From positions 1,763,159 to 1,827,158 of the forward strand of contig VZRZ01007319.1 of NCBI GenBank assembly GCA_013398175.1: a stretch of 64,000 nt of DNA. Reading direction: 5' to 3'. The notes below the pieces were generated by a model. The model was not told the origin of the DNA, ran no database searches, and worked only from the letters and a program-made list of their open reading frames with translations. This document shows, piece after piece, positions 10,990 to 25,087 of the stretch; the first letter of the stretch is position 1, and each line of letters starts with the position of its first letter. The translations under genes were made by a program, and so were the position numbers. This DNA is from Climacteris rufus (lineage: Eukaryota; Chordata; Aves; Passeriformes; Climacteridae).

Positions 10990-13900
10990 GGACCCGTAAC
11001 ATAAGGATACATACATGACATACCAACTCAAGAAATGCCATGAAAAATGTTTTTCATCCAAAACCACACCTGAATTATTCTGTGGGAAATAACCCTATTC
11101 ATGAACCCTTGAGCTCCGACCTCCCTACTCATCCTTCCCCCCAGGCACAGCCCCTCCTCCCCAGCTGTGCCCTGTTTCTGAGCGAGGTGGTGCACACATG
11201 GACAGAAGGAAGATTAATTCACCAAAACCTGGTTTGCATCACAGGGATCTGCAGAGGCGGTGTGAGGGAACTCAGAAACCACAAACACTTTTGGATGGGT
11301 GGGGTTTTTTTTCTGAAATGCATGCTGAAGCCTACACTAAACCTCCTCGTTAATTTACTGAGAACATGTTTTGGAGTTTCCTTGTAACACAGATTTGTGC
11401 ATTACACCATTCACGCAGTTCTCACAGGAGTAGCTGTGTATTAGCTCACTGTGCAGCCCAGGCTGCCCAACTCAGATGCATAAGTTTGAATTTCCTTCAT
11501 ATCTCACCATCAACCACAAAATGTCCAAGGGCTCTCCAATATGCTGATGACGTGAAGAACGCTCTTTTTTACATGCAAGATCTTGCATTCTTTTCACTTC
11601 TTTTTTTCCCCTTTCACATTTCTGAATATGGGGCGTATGAATAGCATGCTTGAGAGGAACTCTGCTATTAAATAAAAAATGAAAGTAAATATAAAAATTT
11701 AAGGTCTCTTCATTAAAGAAGCCCCAGGAGTTTGAACTATTTAGCTTTACAAGAGATAAAAGAAATCTCCACCGTTTGAAATTGCAATTTGACAATACTG
11801 AACTCTCACAGACATAAGCAGAGGATTTACTCCTTTTGAAAGGGCCTTTGCTAAATGTACCATCTAAACAGTGACACTCAGAAGCCCTGCAGTGGCTTGG
11901 AGGCATGTCAGCTTAATCCTGCAACAACGTGAGTGCTATTCTTGCTCTCAAGGTGCAACAAGTCCTTTTGTGATCCCCAGCATGAATGCAAGGAGCTGTC
12001 TCTGCTGCAGCGGCAGCTGGAGATGGAGCCAGCTTCAAAAGTCCCAGCCAAATTCAGTGCACAGTGCCGCTAATTACCACTGTTTTCCTCCAGCTATATC
12101 CCCTTAGGGTTTGTTTTACTGAAATCAAGAAGGACAATGGGAACCAGACTGAAACAAAACCCTGTCCAGCCCTGTTTCTGCACCACACCAAGCTGCTGCA
12201 GTGAAGAGCATATCAGTAATTAGACAGTGATGGTATTTTTGAAGCTGACACTTATCTTTTTAGATTGGGAGGCAGGAGTTTGCCTGTCTGTGACTGTCTG
12301 ATGAGTTGCCTTTATCACAGGAGTCCAGCAAGGATGCATAAAAACTTAAAAGTCATGCAGAACATCTTGCAGAAGCATTTCCAGCTTCAATGTTTCAGCT
12401 GCGTTTGCTTTCTCTGTTCAAGTGAAAAATGATCCCTCGTCCAAGAAGCTGACAAAACTATTGTTCTTATTTGTAGCTTTTGCTCTCTTCTTCCATCAAG
12501 TTTTGCATCTTTTTGTAAGCCTGTTTGGTTTTACAAAGACTTCTTCAGGATTCCTCTGAATCAGAAAAGAGGCTCTTTAACAAATACCATTTAAAAATCC
12601 AAATAAGCCAAATTTACTTCTGGATAACGGAATTTTTATGTGTATATTTTTAGCAAGACTTCAGTCCCGGGATTAAATTGAAATTTATGTAGGTAATTAC
12701 CATCGCTGGAGAAAAATACAGGATAATCCACATATAACAGCTTCCTCTTATAATTGTAAATACTGGCCACTGTGTCGTATCAAGAGCTGGCCACACAAGT
12801 GGATAACTTAACCATTCCTGTACGTGTGCAGGATGTGTGCAAGGTGGTACTAATGAGAGCAAGGGCCTGAAGTAGAGCTCACCAGACCAAATAACCTCCT
12901 GACCACACAAGTAGAAAATAATTGAAACAACGCACCGCTCTCATCTGGTTTTTGGGACCAGATGGTGGATGCTCAGGCAGCCAGGGGGTGAGACAGCAGC
13001 AATGCTGTGACAGGGGAGGGAAGAGGAAAGGTAGCCTAGTCCAGGTCGGGCATATTTAAATATGGATAGGTTGAAGAAAGCAGTGTCCTCCTGAGCACAA
13101 GACCTCGGAGCAGAAGCCTATGTCAGGGCAATGCATTTCATTGAGACATGCCAGGTGGGAGCTGGCTGCCTGTTAAAGCCAAGCCACAATGTCTTAAGTG
13201 GGGAGAGAAATGCGCGTCCTACCGCTGAATTGGTGCCTTTAGTGCTGAGTACTTAATTATGTACAGGTAAATACAACGAAGGGGCCAGGGGTGGTTTTGA
13301 GAAAAAAAACCCCTCATTCTGAAAAGCCACTTAAGAGTAGAAAAGCATCCCTTGAGCGGAGCAGGAGGAGTGGGATCAGGCTCAGCCTTTGCACAGGGGC
13401 TGCGTGGCCCATCCGTACCCACTCCTGCAGGAGCTCATAATGTGGGGGGAGGAAATCAAAATGGTAGCGTGACCTTCACAGGCTACAGACAGCTTGAATG
13501 CAGTTTAACCCCAGTATTAAAGATGAAAGCCTAGGCTCATGAAAGGCAGGCATTAACTAATCTGCTTACCCATACGAAAAGAAAAAATAAGCCACGTACA
13601 CACCAAAAAGCACACTATGGTTTACGGTAAGCATGCCAAGAATGAAGCAGCATAATCACAACAGAGTTTTTTCAACACATCATTGCAACCAAGCTTAAAC
13701 ATTGTTTTTTGTACTGGAGCAGGCACGCTGTCAGCTATCCCTCTAATGCCTGTCTGGGAGGCACCGAGGCCCGGCAGCTACCACGCTCCATCCTGTGCTC
13801 CACTGAGCCTGGCCAGTGCCAGCCACTGCGCTTCCCTCCCAGAGCCTGCAGCACTGGATCAATCAGAGGTTGGAGCCGTGTATGACAGAAAGCTGTGGGT

Positions 13901-14680
13901 GGGGAGGAGGGATTACCAAAACAAAAATTAAAGAGCATTTGCTTGTGTGCGTCTGCCAACTCAGTCAGCTGAAGGAGCAGGAGGAAAACAAGGCATGACA
14001 GGAGGAGAGACAATTCTTCTTCTCCCCTTCGAGAGTATTTTCCTTCCTGTATCGACCATGTTCCTTCCCTGCCTTCCGACTCCTTTGCATCCTACATCCC
14101 TGACAAATACACCCCTACTGAAATCCAGTTTTTACTGAAAGATTTTGGCATAGAAATATTTTGACTACAGACATGGTATAAACATATTAAATAATGTTTC
14201 CTTATCTTTCTCACATAGAAATCCCTCACCCTCGATCTCTTCAGTCTCTAAATGAATTTGCTTTCGTCCATTCAGCAATGCTTGTTGGCTTGAGTTTAAT
14301 TAAAATTTCAACCAGCCTATATGAGTGAGATGGTATCTTTCCTTTCAGAGACAGAAGACAATATCCTCTAAGTATTTCATATCCTCATTTCTTAAAATCA
14401 GCTCATCAGAAAACCACAGTCCTCAGCAACAAGTGTTAGATTATCTTCAGCCACCAGCATCAGCGTACTGAAAGACTGAAGTCATTTTATTGCCTCACTG
14501 AGATATTATTGTACATCTCTCTTTTCTAGTGAATTTCTCTGCCTTTCTTTATTCAATGTTATTTCATTACACCAGTTCCATCTGCTCAAAGGATTCCTTA
14601 ACTATGCACAAGGTTCCCAAACTAATACTGTATCCCCAGATTTCCCAAAGACTGAAAAACTGAAAATATTCTGGACTCTG
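10990..14680. other. No gene seen
   Basis: The longest open frame is a 144-residue minus-strand one (11472-11906), rich in Ser, Phe and Lys without a domain signature. A TGACGTGA near-CRE is present at 11548-11555. Nothing else can be supported. Confidence 0.6.
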
Positions 14681-14684
14681 CTCC

Positions 14685-14714
14685 GTGTGTGTGTGTGTGT
14701 GTGTGTGTATGTGT
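14685..14714 (+). repeat. (GT)n microsatellite
   Basis: Twelve uninterrupted GT units at 14685-14708, then ATGTGT. Alternating purine-pyrimidine DNA of this kind is Z-DNA prone and likely polymorphic in length. Confidence 0.95.
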
Positions 14715-17700
14715 TGTTTTTTTAACCTTTTTGTTCAGCCACGGAGTTGACATTTTCCAAACTTTCCTCTATAACCACAAGATCTGGAAACACTGATTTC
14801 AAAATGAAACCTGATTTTCTCACACAAGTGAACAGCTTTAGGATCAAGGAGATTATAAAACCATCCTCACAACTACCATGCAAATAGTTGAAATTAGATT
14901 TTCACTAAGGAATTTTGCTTCTTTCCTCAACTCTGCCCAGAAAAATCTTGTTAGGGTGTAGCAAGGTGCAAGGGTGGGTACCAGGTCTGGGGAACTCTCT
15001 TGGCTAGGCCCTAGCTTCTCCTTTGCTACCCTCTCCTGCATTCCAGGGTACATCTCTTGTACTAGAGACAAACTCCAGGATCCTCTCCCAAGCCACTGCA
15101 GCAGGGCACATCTCTCTTTGGGAAGGGAAAGGAATAAAGACCAATAAAACCATCGGTGCAATCTAGCTGGGCCTCCAATGGGAATGCACCAACTTACAGG
15201 ATATGCTGGAGTCCAAATCAAAATGCCTGTCTCCAGCTGCACGTAGAGAAGACGTGAACAGGGGTGAGGATTAATATGTCCCAGCTCCAGAAAGAATCAC
15301 ATAACTAAAATCAAATCCTCTGGCTTTAAAAAATAAAAAACTCAACTCACTCATCATTAAATGAACTTAAATTTGGGGGAGAAGGACTCAACGGATAGAC
15401 TCACTCAGGTTCAGTCAGGATCTTCTGAAAAGAAAACCTCAAAAAACCTCAACAAAACAAATTATTTGTAGGCACAGTCATGAAATTCACAGTTTACTAT
15501 CACATAAAGTATTTGCATATTTGAATATTATTTTAAAATAGGGCTATTTCCTCACTTGACGAGGCAACTTAATTATACTGTGTAGCAGAAACTGCATGAT
15601 AGGTCACAGGGTTATAGCTGCTCCATCAATAGTTCATTATCAAATATACAATTTTCTCATTTCTACTGTTTATTCTAGAGAGCTGAAAGTCAACGGATTA
15701 TGCCACTACTGAAACTGAACAAATACATTTGTCAAAGATGACAGTGGTTCATTCATTTGACCAGGATCCCTCACCAAGACACAGACTGGTGCTATGGGAA
15801 CTCCTAAGAATACCTCAAGGGAATATTCAACACACAAATTCAGAACTAAGATTACAGCCCTAAATAATCTTCTTTAATGTAGTGGAAATTCATTGTAAGG
15901 TAGAAGAAAAAAGCTTTACGTTTGTATACTTGCATACAGGTGTGGAGGCACTGCTTTTAATGCATTCATTTTTTAATCAACATTGAAGCAGTTTTCATTT
16001 CCTTAAAATGCTGCAGTAAAAATTAAGTTGAATTTCAGGTGGTTGCTACTGTAATCTTAATTTTTAAGTGGACAGGCCTCCCACTTATGCAAGTCTTGTT
16101 CTTTTACCACCATCATCACAGCCTTCTCAAAGCTAGTAATATTTATCGTAAGGCAGAGCAATACCATCAAACTGGTGTTTTCCTCAGAGGCCCCAAAGTC
16201 ATTTGTCTACTTTCCTACCCCTCCCTCCGAGGTTCTAGACTGCATCCCGTGGCTGCTGCCAGCACACAGACCTGCAGGATGGAGATGTTCACAGTTACCA
16301 TCTGCTACTGCTTCTGAGAAAGACCTCATGCAGGAAGCTCATGCCATTGACCTCATTTGATCCAGGCGAAAAGTAATAATGGAGCTCCTGTGGCTAATTG
16401 CCAAGAGAGGAACACTCTAAAGGACTTATTTCCGACATCCTCCTCTCCTCTGATGAGATCTAAACCAGCAGCTCGAGACAAGCTTGTGATTAGATCAAAG
16501 TAGGAAACATTTCATGTTATTAGCCACATAGTTTCATCTTGTTTATGAACCGCACCGTAATGGACCCCAGACGAGTTAAAATATAGTAGTTTGCAAAAAC
16601 CATGATTATTCTTAGAATGTGATTATTCACATCCAATATGTATCTTTCTAGTAAAAGCTTGAAAATATTTTCTGTCCCCAGCTTCATTGGCATCTAGTGC
16701 AGATTAGCATCAGGTTTTCTAGTTTACAGCCTCACTGATACTTGAAAGTTATTTACTTCTGTAAATAACCAGGAATGTTTAAGAAATCAGTTTACTATAT
16801 TTGCTGTAAAGACACGATATTATCTCAACAGGAAGAGATGATTTTTCATATACTAATTCCCTCATATCCAGTTGTCTAAATAACGCAGGAAATCTCTTGT
16901 ATATAGAAAACATCCACACAAGTACCTGCCCAACTAGTGGCGCTCACATCGTGCTGTATAAGGCAACACACAGCAATCCTACTTAATGAGAATGAAAAGC
17001 ATCTTTGACCTATCACACCACTGCATTTTGAGAAGCCACTTGTCCTCAGCAGAAGCTAGTTTAAGCAAACTTGGCTGCCTTTGCATCTCAGAGGAGGCAC
17101 AGGCTGTGCTTTCAAAGTGCTGTGACATAATGGCAAGGTAACTATCCAGCAGCAAAGGCTGCGAGTCCTGATATGTACTGATGGTGTAAACCAAAGCACT
17201 CTCCTCCAGTGGGACGGCAGGCTGAAGAAGCCAGAGTGGGGAGGCTGCAGTCTCTACACAGGGCAAGGCTATAGGTATGGGTGACACTAAAAAGCCACTT
17301 CTGTCTCTCTGATGCACAGCAGGCAGTGCTATGCTGAGACAAGGTGCTCTTTGTTCACCACTAAATTTTTTCACCAAAAGCCAGAGATGACTCCCTCTCT
17401 CAGGTTTCAGCCCAATTTACATCCTTGAAATATCACAACCATCTAAATATTTTTAAAAAGGGGGGAAATGGAAAGTATTTATTAAAAAAAAATCCTGTGC
17501 ATGTACTACATTTTGTTATCATTTGTGTATATCTATATAGATATAGATATGTAAATTCATATACATATAGAGAGAGTTCCCTACTTCAGTTATGCAAGGT
17601 CTTTACGTGCAAGTTACTTTCTTCTCTGCACAACATATGGGCAATCTCCCAATATTAACTTTCATTCAGGCTCTCCAGTTATGCAGGAGCTTTCATCTCT

Positions 17701-18480
17701 TCTTTCCTTCCTAAGCAACAGCCTGATGTTACAGCTAATGAGAGCCAGTAGCCAGCCTGAGCAGGCAGCAAGCAACAACGGGGCTGCCATAAAACATCTG
17801 AACAAACCAGAAACAAACACGCTCTCTAATTCTCAAGCGGCAACAAGACCCTAAAGGGAAGCCTTGTCTGAGCTGCTTCCTTACACCTCCTTAATAACAC
17901 CAGCCTTAAGCCAAGTAACAGCAGTGGAAAACAGGATGGAAGGTGGGTGATTTCTTGCCACTTGCCTCCAACATCCTTTGGTCAAAGCAAAGCATCTCCT
18001 TGGCCCTTCACAAGATCAAAAGGCAGCAGCTCTATTTACAACATCCTGAGCAATTTAGGCATCCCACTCGGCATTGTTTCCTACCTCCCGCCCAGTTCCC
18101 TTTTAAACTGGATGGTTTCTAAATGAAACCTCTACCCTTTATGAGTTTATAGCCATGGCAAGCCAAGGAGTCCCACACAGACAATTTTAAAAGAAATTAA
18201 GAAAAATTTCTCCATCTTAACCTTGCCGCACACAAAATGGTAGTGCCTGAAAAGGGAAAAAAAATTGCCTGGCATTTTTTAATTACTAACTTGAAGGAGT
18301 TATGCTGCTGTGCGTTTTATGGTCTATCTTCATTTCCTAGTAACGTGTACAGTACTTGTGAGTATGCAGCTTCTAAAGCAGTTTTCTTTAAGGCAAGAGG
18401 CATTTATGGGTAAGGAAAAAACCTTTTAAAATTAAGTGTTGGATAAGTGCACAGGATGTTGCAAGCATCTGCTTTATTTG
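14715..18480. other. No gene seen
   Basis: A 129-residue minus-strand open frame (14853-15242) overlies a slightly GC-richer patch. It has no domain I recognise and its codon content looks like random translation. The remainder is AT-rich. Confidence 0.6.
17528..17545. repeat. 18-base perfect AT palindrome inside a GATA/TATA repeat
   Basis: TATATCTATATAGATATA is its own reverse complement. It lies in an AT-rich alternating stretch (about 17521-17575) that goes on with GATATAGATATG and ATATACATATAGAGAGAG. This is probably a degenerate microsatellite with cruciform potential. Confidence 0.8.
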
Positions 18481-18482
18481 CA

Positions 18483-18537
18483 CCTTCTTTCCCCCCCTCC
18501 CCTTTTTTTATGTTTTTTTTTTGTTTTCTTTTTTCAC
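18483..18537 (+). repeat. Polypyrimidine tract (C-run then T-runs)
   Basis: The plus strand is almost all C and T: CCTTCTTTCCCCCCCTCCCC, then T-runs broken by single A, G and C bases. It could form triplex DNA. On the plus strand it resembles a very long polypyrimidine tract, but no usable AG acceptor with a following exon is apparent. Confidence 0.75.
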
Positions 18538-18539
18538 AA

Positions 18540-21500
18540 CCTCTGTTTAAAATTTAGGGCCACTCTTATGCCTGCCGCAGTTAAGTGACTGGACCCATAA
18601 GGGAAGGAAGGAAGACATGCACACACCCTAAGCAGTCCCTGGAAGAAACCCTGGAAGAAATGTCCTAAAATACAGCATGCAGGTGCTAACAAGCCACTTG
18701 TACACCACCCTCCTCTCCCAGCAAAAGCAGGGGTTCCCAAGGCACAAACCTGCGCCCAAAGGCAGGGCCAGCTCAGCACAGGCTCCTGGCCAAGGGTTGG
18801 GACATGGGCATTAAGGGCCAAAGCCACCGACTCACCCCCCCCTGCAGCCCGTGATCCCCTGCACCACAGCTACTGCACATATTTAAGAGCCGAATGCTCG
18901 TCTGTCCCCTTTTAACCTGAATACATTAGGCAGAGGAACTAAGCAACTTCCCCATGGTCATTCAGAAATACATTTTCCTCATCCTAAGTCACGTCTGCTG
19001 TAAGCATTGGACAGTTTTAAAAATAAGGTTATTTTTCAAATGTGTAATTTGTTTTTCTTATCTCCTTTTCTACCTTAACGAGTAGTTTAATGTGCTTCAT
19101 ATATTGTCAAGTAAGATGTGCCTGCATGTATAAAAGCAAAGAGAATTAAAAATCACAAGTATTTTAATTTACATAAGAAAAACTTATGATTACAGTGTCT
19201 CATAGAACTTCTAATTTCATCAACTTATTATATGTCATTCTTCAATGCAGAGAGCACTCACAGTATGAAGAGTTCTTAAATCAAAAACACACTGTTGGGG
19301 AACAATCTTCATTTTAATGATGCTCAATAACAGGGATTAAAATATTTTATGAGTCACAGTTTCCATTAAAAAAAAGACAAAACAAAAAAAGGACAATGGT
19401 GATGAATTTGTTCAAAGTGTGGGACTTGTTCATTAAACACCAAAAAAAAAGTGTTGAGGAGGAAGGGAGCAGGCATCTGAAAACTTACATACTGCATTGT
19501 ACTTTAAAGCACTAACTACTTTTCCCTTAATTGGCTTCCACAGATCCCAAGGAATCTGAAAACCCACCAGCTCCACAGCACAAGCAGCCGCTGTCCCAGC
19601 TGCTCCAGACAGGGGATGAAAGAGCCCTTCAATCTACAGATCTATTTATATTCCTTCACATGGCGACTATAAAAAGGTTTCCTTTCAGGCTGAGGTTTCT
19701 CAGCATTAAAGTTAGCAACTGTTCGAATGTGAAAAACGCTATGTACACAGATTTTTAAAACAGAGATGACGCCTTTGTGTTTGGGTAAATTTGGTTTGAA
19801 GCAGCAACGGTGGAATCTCGCACATCTACAAACTTCCTCTGTAGTGCTTTCGCAAAAAGAAAATGGGACACAAACTGAACTGAAATAATGCATTAAATAA
19901 ATGATACTACTGATTCTGAACCATAATAATTTTTGACCAAATGTGCTCTATCTCAGTCACCTTTGTATTTCCCCCACCTCCATCTCCCCACCAAGGCAGC
20001 CAGCCCAGCACGACATGCCGAGCCATTCCCCAGGGGCAGAGAGGGGCACCGGGTGCTGGTGTTTCTCATCCGAGCCTGCCCTCGCTTTCCTGGCCAGCCT
20101 CACACAGAACGGCTCTGTGCTCCCACTTCCTCCTATGTAAACACCAATAATTATATTTCCATACCTCACAGCGTGTAGAAAGGAATGACCGCTCATACCT
20201 TTCCACAAAAAAAGTCTCCCACTCTGCCATGCAAGCAGCTCCAGAAAGAGACTTGTGGTGAAAACAAATTGCTTAAAAATTAAAAGGCATACAATAGAAA
20301 CTTGGAGCCAATTGCTACAAATCCAGCTCTACCATGGGAAAGGAAAGCTTTTAAAGTCAGAAGAGAAAGAAGCACTGTGTCTGGCTAACGTGCATGGTCC
20401 TGGTCTTCTTTTCAATTTACTTTAGCAATTTATTCTTCCCATTAGTTCAAGAAAGCAAGCCTGAAAGGCTGACTATTGAGGGACAGTATTGAAGATTTAA
20501 AAGTTTTGAGATTGAGACTAAGCCAACCTCAGCTCTCAAACCCACACAGTTCTTCCTCAAATCTACCTGCACCAGCAAGGGCCTAGGCTTCCTAAAAGCA
20601 AATGAAAGCAGAGCTCTGTCTTGGGAAGAGCATAACAATGTCTTGGTATGACAACTACTTCTTTTTTTCTTTCTAATTCGCAAGGCCATGAAAAGAAACC
20701 AGCGTGAATAGGTCCTGAAAGCTCTCCGTGACAATACTGCGTGACAGCACTCCCGCTCTGCCCAGCACCACCTCCACGGCCACCCCACACCATGCCCTGC
20801 ATCCACCACTTTTAATTGCCACCAGAACTGCAGAGCAGCCTTGCCCAGGGCAGTTACTGCCACCCCAGGCACCAGACATGCATGGAGAGCAAATGTCAGA
20901 GCTGAGAGTGTAGGTTGCTCTTACAGCCAGAGATGCAGTTTTCCCAAAAGATAAGTATTTTCCAGTTTGCATGGTGGAAGCAAGAGCGGGCTGGCTGGTC
21001 AACCAAGCAATGGCCAATGCATCTGCTCCAGAGCTCTGGAGTTCGGTACCAAGCTTAGCTATACCACTGCTGTCCCCTGGCTAAAACAGTGCAAAGGCTA
21101 CGTACAGGCCCCTAAGAATTACTGCCCAGATACAGAAGTGTAAGAGCAGTGGTCTTTGTTTCTGAATTGTTGCAGAACATGGATGTTCCTATTGCAAAGG
21201 GATTTTTAAAGGAGTATGTATCCATTTTGGGATGGCATAACTAAACTTGAGCGGGGGGAAAAAAGGAAGGGAGGGGGAAGTCTGTCCTAATACTGTTATT
21301 CTTACCGGAGGAAAACCAGGTAACTCTGTAATGTCCATACAGTTTCTCCTAATGGCAGAAGATAGCACGTGAACAGAAATTCAAAATCATACAGAAACTG
21401 GTAAAGATTCTTGTACAGGATCAAATCCTCTGTAATACCACTACAGTCTCCCTTTGCAACAAGCATTAGCAAAATAAATCAGGACTCAGAGGACAGAATT

Positions 21501-24500
21501 TAAAACTTTTTCCACCCCTCCCATAGTTGGTTCCCTGCTCTTGCACATCCTACCCATTGCTGTGGGGATGTCTTTAACAGGAGCAGCCAGTAATGAGGAG
21601 TCATGATAAACAGGCCAGGTGCTTTCATACCAACCAGAAACACAAATTATTACAGGGTTTTAAATACATACCGTGTTCCAAGAGCTCTTTTATTAGTTAC
21701 GCATATTTTAAATCAAATTCTGTGGGAAGCAAGTTAAAGGACATTGCAATCGAGAGCTGTGCTGGCCATTAAAGCACATCAATCTCCTGTATTCAGTGAA
21801 TAAATGGCAGGTAACAGCTGTTACGCTGCACAAAACTCTTTTCTGACCTAGACTGAACATGCATTTGATCAAATTGTCTCCAATAATGCCAGGAGCTCTG
21901 CCAACCAAAAGATTAAATATTCTGATTTCATTTAAAAAAAAAAAGAAACCCCAAGATGTGATAAATATTTTTAGCTCTGAAATAGAGGAAAGAACATTCT
22001 GTTATTCCTGTTCTTTAAAGTTACATTAAAAAAAAAAATGACATCTGTCCTAATATCCAGATTATGTAAATCCTACTCTGCAAAGACACAATGCTCACCC
22101 AGAACTGAAGAAATAAAAATGGAAGAAATGTTCTGGGTCAGTCTGAACTGTCACGTTATCTATAGGGACAAATTAAAGAAGCCAGTTTTGCATTTTGTCC
22201 TGAAGCAAACGAAAAATCTCTTTCTCCTGACTGGTTCTTCTAATGACAGAGATGGCCAGACAGAAAGAAATCCACTTTACCTGAGCCCTGGTGCGCATCA
22301 AAAGCAGTGTCTGAAAAGCAGGTTTTGTCAGAACTTGTAAAGCGATGGAAAGGTTCGCTGACTCACACCAACTGATGCCAAAAAATGCCTTCCCTCTAAA
22401 TCTTGCCTTTAAGGTAGCAGGTATAGAAAAAGAAAATTGGCAGCATATACAGAAAAATTAAATTATGCCCTTTGTTTCTTTGCAACACACAAAGAAACCT
22501 TGTCAGAAAATTTGGAGGGTGGATTTGTGTTTAAGTATACACAAAATGTGAGGTCTCGTTCTTCCTGAAAGGCTCCTGGTGATTACAGAGCACAGAACAG
22601 CAGCCTATCCTGTGGGACTAAAGCTGCAGGAACTAGGAGAGAGGAGTTTAATGTACAGCTGCGTGCTTCTTTTTCCCCCTCCACTGGTGACTGATGAAGG
22701 CGTAGGAGTTATGAATGCCTTCGCTGAAGGCTCCATATCCCTCCCACAATTGTAAAATGTTTGAGAGGTTTCAATACACAAGTTCCTACCACAATTTTCT
22801 GAAGCAAAAGAAATGAAGAATCTGTTTGACTTGATGTTTTGCAGACTATTTTTTTTTGTTGTTTATTAGCTTTCTTTCCCACTAGAAAAAAACAAAAGGA
22901 AAAAGCCAAATATGACTCCCTTAATATCAGATACTACGGAGAATGGTGTGCAGAAGATCAAAATAAAATCTTCCTACATAAGGTATAAGGGACAAGTTTT
23001 AACAGCCTATGAATGTGGACCACAAGGTTCACCCTTTCTGAGCTCTTCAGAGCATTTTTAAAATAAAAGCTTTCCTGGACTTCAAAGGGAAATCTTTGAA
23101 AATTCACAAGCAACAGGGGACAACCACAGAGGAGAACTATGAATACAGAAAGAACTGGTGTTACAGATAAATTCCCTTATCAGGCAATGGGACAGGTATC
23201 TTAAAAGCAAGAAACAAAAAAAGAATGTCAAATTACTAATGCTTGGTACACTCTGAATCTCCCTGCAAATTCTGATAGTAACATGGAGAAGAATCATATA
23301 AATGTCTCCAGCCTTTCTGCAGGAAAGATTAATCAATCAGCCAGGCTGACGAATGCCTGAAAACTGGCAGCAGAAAATTTCAGCTTCTAAGGTATTAAGC
23401 AATGATGTGATTCACTGCCTGGTGAAACCTCCATCGAGACAAAGTTTAACACCTCCTGGATGGGAGCCTGGGAAAGGTAGGACCGCGCATGTGTTCCCTT
23501 CCCACCCTCCGCTTCCAAGCTCTAACCTGAGGTGCTCTACAGAGAGAACGAGGCACACACAGTCCTTCCAGGAACATCATCTCCAACACTGCATTTGCCC
23601 AATGCTAAATGAACAAGCACCAGGAAGACACGGCTGGGAACGAGGGGGAATAGCCTTAGGAGGTTAATGGGAAAGGGCAGAGGGTCAATTGCAACCTCCT
23701 GGAAGGCAGAATGTAGGAAAATGTAGCACAATACTCAAGGACCTCTGAAGATGCAGAGTATTTTTCCCTGTTTCTCTGCCAACATGTACTTCCACCCAGG
23801 CTGAAGTAACACCTCTGGTGAGGAGAAGGACTGGACAGGGCCTTGGGGTGCTGCAGGAGATAGGACTTGCTGGCCAGAGGGGCAACAGGCTCCCCAGCTC
23901 CTCACAGGACACTGTGCCAGCCTGCCACACCAAATACCCTTGGAAAAACCCCATGCTCAGCTGCACAGACAGCTGCCAAGTAGTCCTTCAGTTACCCCCC
24001 AGGTACTTCTGCACACCTAAAATCACAGGAGCCAATCCTAAATCTGAGAACTGAAAGTGACGGAGCATCAGACCAACCCAAACACATAACGCCCCTCAAA
24101 CAGCACCCTGAAAGTCTTTTCTACACATGCTTTTTGCTAAAACAATGACACCATGCTATGGGATGGCTGGTCTTGGTACAAAAATGATCAGAGGGAGAGG
24201 ATGAATTTGAATTAAAAGGATCTTTAGACCGATTCAGCAGGATTGTCCATGTTGCACACAGACAAGACAATATAAGCTCTTAATACACCCAACGCACCAG
24301 AGTAATGGTCCTAACTAAGAAAACGGCACATGCTGTGCTGAACAAGAGTTACTTTGTCTGTTCTTCTCCATGCTAAACCACTGAGTTTTGCACATTCTTA
24401 ACACAATTATCTAATAACAGTCCCTGCCTATATGTTTGGCTATGCATTTAACATATAGCACTGCAGAACAGAGAGGTACTGAGGGGGAAAAAAAGGTATA

Positions 24501-24840
24501 AATGTGTGAAGCTAAATTATACATATTTAAGCAATCACATGCCTACCTGAAAATCTTGCACTGCATTCAAATTCACATTTTGTAGGAAAGGCTTGGCGAT
24601 ATTTGGTCTGCTTAAATAAATATTTATTAATCTTAATATAAAAGATCAGACACCAAATTTATATGAGCCGAGCACAGTTCAGGCAGAAGCCAATAATAGC
24701 TGCTTTCAGAATTTGCAGCGTTGGAGTTTGCCAAATGGAAGTGACAAGTCTGGACCACTAAGAAAAATGAAGCCATTTGGTAAGTTATACGCTGCGTAAT
24801 AAACAGTCTGTCAGTTTGCTTCTAATCCCCCCTCTTCCAC
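18540..24840. other. No gene seen; alternating GC-richer and AT-rich patches
   Basis: GC-richer patches lie at about 18560-18880, 19950-20130, 20700-21050 and 23460-24000. They produce overlapping open frames on both strands (for example 141 residues on the minus strand at 20447-20872), which fits fewer stop codons at higher GC and not real coding. An E-box CACGTG lies at 21366-21371. Confidence 0.55.
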
Positions 24841-24890
24841 AAGGGTGTTTTTTGCTTTTTTTTTTTTTCCCCCTTTTCCTTTTTCCTGAT
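24841..24890 (+). repeat. T/C-rich simple tract
   Basis: Runs of T (including about 14 in a row near 24856) grade into C and T runs through 24888. Ordinary intronic low-complexity DNA. Confidence 0.7.
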
Positions 24891-25087
24891 CCACTCTGCA
24901 GAGCACGTATGTATTATAAATTAAACAGAAGCTACTTTGGCTCTGCAGACCACACACCATGGACAACTTAGACAGGTCATTGTTACCTAAACAGAATTTG
25001 GCTTTTTGTTTGCATTGTACATTTCCTTTCTGTTTTGACAGCAGGTTTTAAAAAGAGGATGTTACCCTCCTTAGAGCTTTGAATCAT